A stretch of 5,131 bases of DNA. Origin: JAXDBV01 sp034678415. Its GTDB lineage: Bacteria; Bacteroidota; Bacteroidia; Bacteroidales; VadinHA17. The stretch spans positions 1 to 5,131 of the forward strand of contig JAXDBV010000145.1 in assembly GCA_034678415.1 (NCBI GenBank). The letters are read 5' to 3'. Made by a program: the position numbers and the translations under genes. Each line of letters opens with the position of its first letter. The stretch's first letter is position 1. Below, piece after piece: positions 1 through 5,131 of this stretch. A model generated the notes under the pieces. It worked only from the letters and a program-made list of their open reading frames with translations, had not been told where the DNA came from and searched no databases.

Positions 1-443
1 GGTTGACAGGATCACGGGCTTATGCACGAAAGTACCTCGCGGATCCGCTGACGAAGGAGCACAAACCGGGTTATGACAGCTTCATGGTGTATTTTAATGC
101 CGATCACCTCACCGGTAGGTTCAGGGGAATATATCTGCAAGGAAACGAGGAAGTAAGACCGGTGTTTGAAGAATGGTTAAAACCGTTTGAAGATATGGGG
201 TGCTCCACCTTGTCCATACGAAACTTCTGGAACACCGACCATATCTCATTCGATGAGGTGAACCTTCCGGCTTTCACTTTCATACAGGATCAGGGGGAAT
301 TCGGCAGGGGTTACCACTCGATCATGGATACTTATGAACGACTTGATATAGATGCTCTTAAACAAAACAGCATCATCATGGCATATTTAGTCTACCGAGC
401 CTCAATACAGAAGGAAAAATTGCCATGCAAGATGAATTATTAA
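1..443 (+). CDS. M28-family zinc metallopeptidase, C-terminal part (5' end outside window)
   Basis: This is the end of a secreted-type M28 aminopeptidase/carboxypeptidase-like protein; about 147 codons are visible and the gene continues leftwards. It has no start in the window: the TTG at position 3 is internal, because the homology is already in mid-domain there. Counting that codon as residue 1, the frame shows the tail of the catalytic alpha/beta fold. Asp34 in YFNADH should be a zinc ligand, NTDH..FDE..LPAFTFIQ (77-95) is the conserved M28 core, and His105 in GYHSIMDTYERL should be the last zinc ligand. The other three metal ligands and the general-base Glu would lie upstream, out of view. 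The segment aligns without gaps to residues 365-497 of the M28 protein at 2085-3626, with roughly 72 of 133 identical by hand count, so the two are paralogues. It ends in TAA. The exact substrate cannot be told from this part. Confidence 0.9.
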   Translation, partial: LTGSRAYARKYLADPLTKEHKPGYDSFMVYFNADHLTGRFRGIYLQGNEEVRPVFEEWLKPFEDMGCSTLSIRNFWNTDHISFDEVNLPAFTFIQDQGEFGRGYHSIMDTYERLDIDALKQNSIIMAYLVYRASIQKEKLPCKMNY

Positions 444-521
444 CCGATTAAAATTGATGTTGCTGAATTGGGTTAACTATAAGGCAATATCAAAACAAAT
501 ATAATTAATCTAAGTCTTGTA

Positions 522-2063
522 ATGAACAGAAGAAATTTTGTCAGGTTGGCTGGTCCAGGAGTGATGTTTCTGCCATTAGTTAACAAAATAACATTCAGTG
601 ACTCCGTCCCTTTGCTATCAATATCTACTGAGCCACTGTTCAACCTTTCGCCCTGGATATACATGCAATTCATGGAGCCTTTGGGGATATCTGACAGCTC
701 AGTTGAAGCTGCCTGGGATCATGGAACTGAAGATTGGAGAGATAATGTTATTCAGTTAACAAAAGAATTGGCACCTGGAATGATTCGATGGGGAGGCGTG
801 TTCAGCTCATACTACCGTTGGAAGGAAGGGGTGGGACCACGAAAGAACAGGCGCCCAATGTTGAATATACAATGGGGCGGGATGGAATCCAACCAAATAG
901 GAACAGTTGAGTTTGTTGATTTTTGCCGGAGAGTAGATGCCGATCCGCTGTTATGCGTCAATTTTGAATCTGATGGGAATCCAGGATGGGCGGTTAACCG
1001 TAAAGGGGAAATCCGGGCGGCAGATGCCACGGAAGCTGCACAATGGGTGGACTACTGCAATAATCCTGGAAACAGGTTGAGAAGACGTCACGGGTTCCAT
1101 GACCCGTTAGCGGTGAAGATCTGGCAAATCGGTAATGAAACGTCATACCATAATGGTTTTGATGTTGTAACAGCAGCAAGGAAAACGGTTGAATTTGCTA
1201 AAGCTATGAAGAATGTGGATTCGTCAATAAAGATCATCGGTTGGGGCGATAGCGGCTGGGCAAGGCAAATGATGGATATAGCCGGTGAGTATATCGATTA
1301 TATTGCCTTTCATCATGGTTTTCACCCAGTTGAAAGCAGGGATAATTTGTCGGAAATGCAGAGGATCAATGAATCGCCTCTGAATTTTAACTATTATCGG
1401 AAAGATCCGGCTTCAACCTGGAACCATCTTATATATGATGGCTACAGAATACATGAAAAGAGACTTGGCGAAATGAGGGAAGAAATCCACGGGAGTCAGA
1501 TGCCGCTGGCGATGACAGAATGTCATTTTGGTCTCAAAGGACGGAATCGTGGGGAAGTGCTGTCGACCTGGGCTGCCGGGGTATCATATGCCCGACTAAT
1601 GAACCTGCACGAGCGCAACGGCGATGTATTGAAGATAGCCACTCTTGCCGATTTTTGCGGGACACGGTGGATGACAAACGCTATGATGATCGTACCGGGA
1701 AATAACCCTGTTCTGATGCCGGTGGGTAAAATCATGAGCCTGTATCGCAGGCATACCGGTGAACAGCTGCTCAGAACTGAGGGAGGCCACAAAGACCTGG
1801 ATATTACGGCCAGCATTACTGGGAAGACAATCTTCCTCCATGTAGTAAATACAAGCCGAACAGATGCCTCCTCAATACGGGTTGAAGTACCTGGTTGGAC
1901 AGTTACATCGAGCCGATCATTTGTATTATGCACCGATCCGGAATATGAAGTGCTGGGATCACCTTTCGATCCGCTCAAACCCATCGAAAGGGTACTGTCG
2001 GTGGACGAACCGATGCTCTTTCCTGCCGCATCCGTAACAGCTGTGGAGCTAGTGATAAGTTGA
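522..2063 (+). CDS. GH51-type alpha-L-arabinofuranosidase, exported (Tat-like signal)
   Basis: Probably a retaining alpha-L-arabinofuranosidase that removes arabinose side groups from arabinoxylan or arabinan fragments; the 513-residue length is normal for GH51. Seen in the sequence: residues ~84-150 carry the GH51 pattern RWGG..SSYYRWKEGVGP, then PMLNIQWGG.ES..GTVEFVDFCR. WQIGNETS holds the likely acid/base Glu206, and LAMTECHFG the likely nucleophile Glu333. The 127-residue spacing suits the family. NGDVLKIATLADFCGTRW (367-383) is also typical of GH51. A (beta/alpha)8 barrel (~40-405) and a C-terminal beta-sandwich (~415-513) are inferred. The N-terminus MNRRNFVRLAG resembles a twin-arginine signal, followed by a short hydrophobic stretch, so periplasmic or surface location is likely. 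The start is firm: an in-frame stop lies at 480-482 and 522 is the only ATG after it; no Shine-Dalgarno is seen. The gene ends with tandem stops TGA TAA. Some GH51 members are endoglucanases, so substrate is inferred, helped by the GH120 neighbour. Confidence 0.85.
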   Translation: MNRRNFVRLAGPGVMFLPLVNKITFSDSVPLLSISTEPLFNLSPWIYMQFMEPLGISDSSVEAAWDHGTEDWRDNVIQLTKELAPGMIRWGGVFSSYYRWKEGVGPRKNRRPMLNIQWGGMESNQIGTVEFVDFCRRVDADPLLCVNFESDGNPGWAVNRKGEIRAADATEAAQWVDYCNNPGNRLRRRHGFHDPLAVKIWQIGNETSYHNGFDVVTAARKTVEFAKAMKNVDSSIKIIGWGDSGWARQMMDIAGEYIDYIAFHHGFHPVESRDNLSEMQRINESPLNFNYYRKDPASTWNHLIYDGYRIHEKRLGEMREEIHGSQMPLAMTECHFGLKGRNRGEVLSTWAAGVSYARLMNLHERNGDVLKIATLADFCGTRWMTNAMMIVPGNNPVLMPVGKIMSLYRRHTGEQLLRTEGGHKDLDITASITGKTIFLHVVNTSRTDASSIRVEVPGWTVTSSRSFVLCTDPEYEVLGSPFDPLKPIERVLSVDEPMLFPAASVTAVELVIS

Positions 2064-2066
2064 TAA
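2061..2066 (+). other. Tandem in-frame stop codons ending the GH51 gene
   Basis: TGA is followed at once by TAA in the same frame. The M28 gene at 2085 lies in this same frame, 18 bases beyond the second stop. The double stop therefore keeps the GH51 and M28 proteins separate, where a single read-through event would otherwise fuse them. Confidence 0.75.
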
Positions 2067-2084
2067 ATAAAAATAGTATTACTG

Positions 2085-3626
2085 ATGTATAAACTAGTCT
2101 GTCTCGCTTTCATGCTACTCTGGAATATCTCGTTTTCCGGACTATTATGCCAAAACACACGGTCTGATTCCATCATGATCGATATGATCACCCGTGAAGG
2201 AACAGAGAATTCTAAAACGGAAGATCTTGCTTTTTGGCTGACAGATTATTCCGGCCACCGGCTTACAGGATCGCGAAATGCATCCCGCGGTTTTGATGTT
2301 GCCGGGAAGCTGTTAAATGACTTTGGTATTGAGAATATCAGGTTGGAGGTTGAGAATCGTCTTCATCACGGAGGTTGGGATAACCTTAAGGCGTATGCAG
2401 CGATGACGGCTCCATATTATGCAAGTTTTTGTGTGAATCCGATAGCATGGACGGGATCAACCAGGGGGATGATCCGTGGAAGAGTAGTATTGGTAGATAT
2501 TGCGTCAGAGCAAGATATTGAAAAATACAGAGGAAAACTGAAAGGGAAGATCGTAATGATACCTCCTGATATATCTGAGATCAGGAGTCGTGAGATGATG
2601 AAAGCGAAGAGCCAACGCGAATTCAGGGCTGAGGACTTCGAGAAACCCGATAGTCCCGTGCAACCGTCACAACACGAGGAGGAGATAACCGATTCTTTAT
2701 CAACCATACTTCAAAAAAAGATTGTAGAGTTCTTACGGCGGGAAAAAGCTGGGATCATATTGCGGGAATCATTCACGCTTTATCCCAATGTCCCTTCAGC
2801 AGGAGGATCAGACTACAGTATAGGGGATCCTGAACCTGTTCCTGAGCTGAATCTCCCACCCGAGGCCTTTGGACGCGTAGAGAGGCTCCTTCGACACGGA
2901 ATAGAGGTAAGAATGGAAATCAAGGTTAAAAACAAATTTACAATAAACGACCGTGTAAGTAACCTTATAGGAGAAATCCCTGGCGGAGATCCGGAACTGA
3001 AGGATGAGATAGTTCTTATTGGGGCTCACCTGGACTCCTGGCATGGCGGGACGGGTGCGGGTGATAATGCTGCTGCTTGTGTAGTAATGATGGAAACCAT
3101 GCGTATTCTAAAAACCATCGGTATACAGCCCCGTAGAACGATCAGAATCGCACTCTGGGACGGTGAGGAGCACGGATTTTTGGGTTCATCGGGATATGTT
3201 CAGAAATATCTTTTCGATCCGGTCACAAAAACACGGAAACCGGAATATTCCCGGTTTTCTGTTTATTATAATATGGATAACGCATCCGGAAAGTTCAGGG
3301 GAATCTACCTTCATGGCAACACAGAGGCCCAGACCTTATTTGAAACATGGCTTGCCCCGTTTAATGAAAAAGGCTGTTCCATCGTTTCGCTGAAAAGTTA
3401 TGGAAATACAGATCATGTTGTTTTTGATGAAATCAACCTTCCCGCCTTCATTTTTATTCAGGAACATAATGAACATAGCAGGGCGCACCATACTATAGCG
3501 GACACATATGAACGATTGAATATAACCGACTTACAGAATAATGCAATAATCCTGGCATACATAGTCTATAAGTCAGCAATGAGCGATCAGAAAATTCCAA
3601 GAAAAACACCTGTCAATACTTTTTAA
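2085..3626 (+). CDS. M28-family zinc metallopeptidase with PA-like insert, secreted
   Basis: An exported di-zinc exopeptidase-type enzyme of 513 residues, expected to release N-terminal amino acids or cleave peptides outside the cytoplasm. Residues 1-23 form a Sec-type signal peptide (hydrophobic MYKLVCLAFMLLW start). Cys22 is preceded by Leu-Leu, which is a poor lipobox. Residues ~28-90 match the usual M28 N-terminal helix region with LTDYSGHRLTGSRN. Residues ~100-250 look like a PA-type insert (RGRVVLVDI, KGKIVMIPP, KAGIILRES). The catalytic domain covers ~290-500. Expected zinc ligands are all present: His315 (GAHLDSWH), Asp327 (GAGDNAA), Glu362 with the general base Glu361 (DGEEHG), Asp398 (YYNMDN) and His469 (AHHTIADTYE). 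The enzyme should therefore be active. The start is set by the stop at 2064-2066, with 2085 the only ATG after it. It lies 21 bases after GH51 and 1 base before GH120, suggesting an operon. The peptide substrate is unknown; M28 also contains glutaminyl cyclases, but the PA insert favours a peptidase. Confidence 0.93.
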   Translation: MYKLVCLAFMLLWNISFSGLLCQNTRSDSIMIDMITREGTENSKTEDLAFWLTDYSGHRLTGSRNASRGFDVAGKLLNDFGIENIRLEVENRLHHGGWDNLKAYAAMTAPYYASFCVNPIAWTGSTRGMIRGRVVLVDIASEQDIEKYRGKLKGKIVMIPPDISEIRSREMMKAKSQREFRAEDFEKPDSPVQPSQHEEEITDSLSTILQKKIVEFLRREKAGIILRESFTLYPNVPSAGGSDYSIGDPEPVPELNLPPEAFGRVERLLRHGIEVRMEIKVKNKFTINDRVSNLIGEIPGGDPELKDEIVLIGAHLDSWHGGTGAGDNAAACVVMMETMRILKTIGIQPRRTIRIALWDGEEHGFLGSSGYVQKYLFDPVTKTRKPEYSRFSVYYNMDNASGKFRGIYLHGNTEAQTLFETWLAPFNEKGCSIVSLKSYGNTDHVVFDEINLPAFIFIQEHNEHSRAHHTIADTYERLNITDLQNNAIILAYIVYKSAMSDQKIPRKTPVNTF

Positions 3627-3630
3627 TATG
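3624..3630 (+). promoter_or_regulatory. Stop-start junction TAA-T-ATG between M28 and GH120 genes
   Basis: The M28 stop codon and the next gene's ATG are separated by one base, and there is no Shine-Dalgarno-like purine run upstream. This arrangement suggests that the two genes share one mRNA and that translation of the second depends at least partly on ribosomes finishing the first. The coupling is an inference from spacing alone. Confidence 0.55.
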
Positions 3631-5131
3631 AATACAATAATCACAAGGTGTGGTGAATCTTCACAAACATCCAACCTGAAAAGCAGAGTGTTATCAGAGA
3701 TTATTCTCATCGGATTATTCATTTTTGTTTTGCCGGATCTGATACTTGAAGCAAAGGAGATCCATGTATCCATCCATGGGGATGACAATAATTACGGATC
3801 GTTGAATTATCCTTTACGTACCATCACTAAGGCAGCTTCAATGGCACAACCCGGAGATATTGTGAAGGTCCATGCAGGTACCTACCGGGAGTGGATCAAA
3901 CCTCCCCGGGGGGGTGCGTCACCCCTGCAGCCTATAATTTTCATGGCTGCTGAAGGAGAAACAGTCTGCATCAAGGGATCGGAACGTATAACCACCTGGG
4001 AAAAGCTTAAAAACGGATTGTGGAACATTCAACTGCCAGTATCATTCTTCGGGGATTATAATCCGTTTCAATCTAAAATAAAGGGTGCCTGGCTGACATA
4101 TGGCATAAATAAATATCATTGCGGATCAGTGTTCATTGATGAAAATCCCCTTACCGAAATGCTCACCATGGATTCCACTTTATTAATACCTTATTCATGG
4201 TATACAGAAACAAACAATGGGATGACACAAATCTGGGCTAATTTCAGGGATCAGAATCCAAATACAGCCCTGACTGAAATAGCCGTCCGGGAATGCATTT
4301 TCTTCCCGGAAAAGACCAACATTAATTATATTACCATTGATGGGTTCCGCATTATGCATTCAGCGGAAAACTGGTCACCCCCGTCAACGCATCAGAAAGG
4401 CGCTGTCGGAACGAACCATGGTTGTGGCTGGGTGATCCAGAATTGCCATATTTCTGACGCCAAATGCATTGGTATCTGCTTAGGCTTTGTTACCGGGTTT
4501 ACAGATAAATACATTGACATTGACAAATTCCAGAATGATCTGAGACCACGGATAGAAGATTTCGTCAAAAATCCTGATTATATAAAGAACAAGAAAGCGT
4601 TCGAGATGGATTTGGAACGCAGGTTTCAAAATTCATTAAAGGAAATGCGTGAATCAATCTTGCCTGACACTACAACCTTCGGACGACATGTGGTACGCAA
4701 TAATGAGATACGACGCTGCGCACAATCAGGTATCGCCGGTGATGGAGGTAATAAATTCAGCCTAATCGAAGGCAATCGTATTGAAAATATAAACTATTCA
4801 AAACAATTTGGCGGGTGGGAAACAGCTGGGATCAAATTCCATGGAGCGGTAGATGTTATCATCCGTGATAACCTTATCAATGGTGTTTACGGAATCAGCG
4901 GAGAAGCCGCGTTCGGAATATGGCTCGACTGGGAAGCACAGGGTACAAGAATTTCGGGTAACGTCATCAGCAATACCGATAATAATTCATTGTATATGGA
5001 AGTGAATCACGGTCCAATATTGGTCGATAATAACGTGATAATCGGGGGCGGTGTGTATGAACATTCTGAAGGTGTGATTTTTATTCATAATCTATTCTAC
5101 GGGGGAGAGATCATATTCGCTACGGATGAAA
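3628..5131 (+). CDS. GH120-type beta-xylosidase, right-handed beta-helix, exported (3' end outside window)
   Basis: The frame is open from the ATG for 501 codons to the window edge. Residues ~24-43 are a hydrophobic export segment after an unusually long polar start; a GTG at 3688 would give a shorter signal peptide. Residues 44-120 carry the family entry region (SLNYPLRTITKAAS, GDIVKVHAGTYREWIKPP, IKGSER), followed by LWNIQLP..FFGDYNPF (131-147). From ~230 on, short beta-helix repeats with VVRNNEIRRC, IIRDNLI and GNVISNT motifs appear. I match this from memory to GH120 enzymes such as Thermoanaerobacterium XylC, which trim xylose from xylo-oligosaccharides. The likely nucleophile is Asp434 (GIWLDWEAQGTR) and the likely acid/base Glu458 (LYMEVNHGP), close to the spacing recalled for XylC. 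A charged stretch at ~293-347 interrupts the repeats. An in-frame stop at 3580-3582, with no ATG before 3628, fixes the longest start. A generic beta-helix protein or another beta-helix glycosidase is the alternative. Confidence 0.84.
   Translation, partial: MNTIITRCGESSQTSNLKSRVLSEIILIGLFIFVLPDLILEAKEIHVSIHGDDNNYGSLNYPLRTITKAASMAQPGDIVKVHAGTYREWIKPPRGGASPLQPIIFMAAEGETVCIKGSERITTWEKLKNGLWNIQLPVSFFGDYNPFQSKIKGAWLTYGINKYHCGSVFIDENPLTEMLTMDSTLLIPYSWYTETNNGMTQIWANFRDQNPNTALTEIAVRECIFFPEKTNINYITIDGFRIMHSAENWSPPSTHQKGAVGTNHGCGWVIQNCHISDAKCIGICLGFVTGFTDKYIDIDKFQNDLRPRIEDFVKNPDYIKNKKAFEMDLERRFQNSLKEMRESILPDTTTFGRHVVRNNEIRRCAQSGIAGDGGNKFSLIEGNRIENINYSKQFGGWETAGIKFHGAVDVIIRDNLINGVYGISGEAAFGIWLDWEAQGTRISGNVISNTDNNSLYMEVNHGPILVDNNVIIGGGVYEHSEGVIFIHNLFYGGEIIFATDE

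Noticed and set aside
3..443. A short complete gene starting with TTG at position 3
   Set aside because: Alignment to the full-length paralogue shows that this codon lies in the middle of the M28 catalytic domain. The gene is cut by the window edge rather than starting there.
440..476. Inverted repeat TTAACC / GGTTAA spanning the stop of the first M28 gene, considered as a terminator
   Set aside because: The arms are only 6 base pairs and A/T-rich, the loop is about 25 bases and no T-run follows. It is too weak to call a terminator.
444..521. Possible Bacteroidota-type promoter (TTG about 20 bases before TAnnTTTG) in the gap before the GH51 gene
   Set aside because: The best candidate, TAAGTCTTG at 511-519, does not match the consensus spacing, lies right at the start codon and has no TTG at the right distance. 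The gap is A/T-rich, but no promoter can be supported.
2085..2156. M28 protein as a lipoprotein anchored at Cys22
   Set aside because: The residues before the Cys are Gly-Leu-Leu. A lipobox normally needs a small residue (Gly, Ala or Ser) just before the Cys, so ordinary signal-peptidase cleavage is more likely.
1523..2191. A 222-codon open frame on the minus strand overlapping the end of the GH51 gene and the start of the M28 gene
   Set aside because: The translation is Ser/Thr/Arg/Ile-rich with no recognisable family, and it lies opposite strongly supported coding sequence. It is best explained as an antisense shadow.
3163..3393. A 76-codon plus-strand open frame inside the M28 gene
   Set aside because: It lies in another frame, entirely within the conserved M28 catalytic region, and has no recognisable domain. 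It is a shadow frame.

Overview
The window looks like a Bacteroidota chromosome segment (inference). The GC content is moderate, none of the three visible start codons has a Shine-Dalgarno sequence, the bases before each start are A/T-rich, and the products are exported carbohydrate-active enzymes and zinc peptidases of kinds common in plant-polymer-degrading members of that phylum. I saw no rRNA, tRNA, CRISPR array, insertion sequence, integrase or attachment site. All real genes are on the + strand.

Layout. Positions 1-443 are the 3' end of an M28-family metallopeptidase gene cut by the window edge. After a 78-base gap, 522-2063 encodes a GH51-type alpha-L-arabinofuranosidase with a twin-arginine-like N-terminus. 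After 21 bases, 2085-3626 encodes a complete M28 metallopeptidase with a signal peptide, a PA-like insert and all five zinc ligands. One base later, 3628 starts an open frame that runs off the right edge (501 codons visible). It reads as an exported right-handed beta-helix enzyme of the GH120 beta-xylosidase type. The spacing (78, 21 and 1 bases), common strand and absence of an internal terminator suggest one transcription unit.

How the genes may work together. GH51 removes arabinofuranosyl side groups and GH120 removes xylose from xylo-oligosaccharides, so the two glycosidases fit breakdown of arabinoxylan fragments (family knowledge plus inference). The unexpected element is the peptidase. 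Two M28 paralogues, a little over half identical over their C-terminal ~130 residues, sit on either side of the arabinofuranosidase. This alternating peptidase-hemicellulase layout is the most interesting point here. It could mean combined attack on proteoglycan-like or cell-wall glycoprotein material, or on an amide-linked decoration, or it could be only chance clustering. I see nothing that proves a wholly new system.
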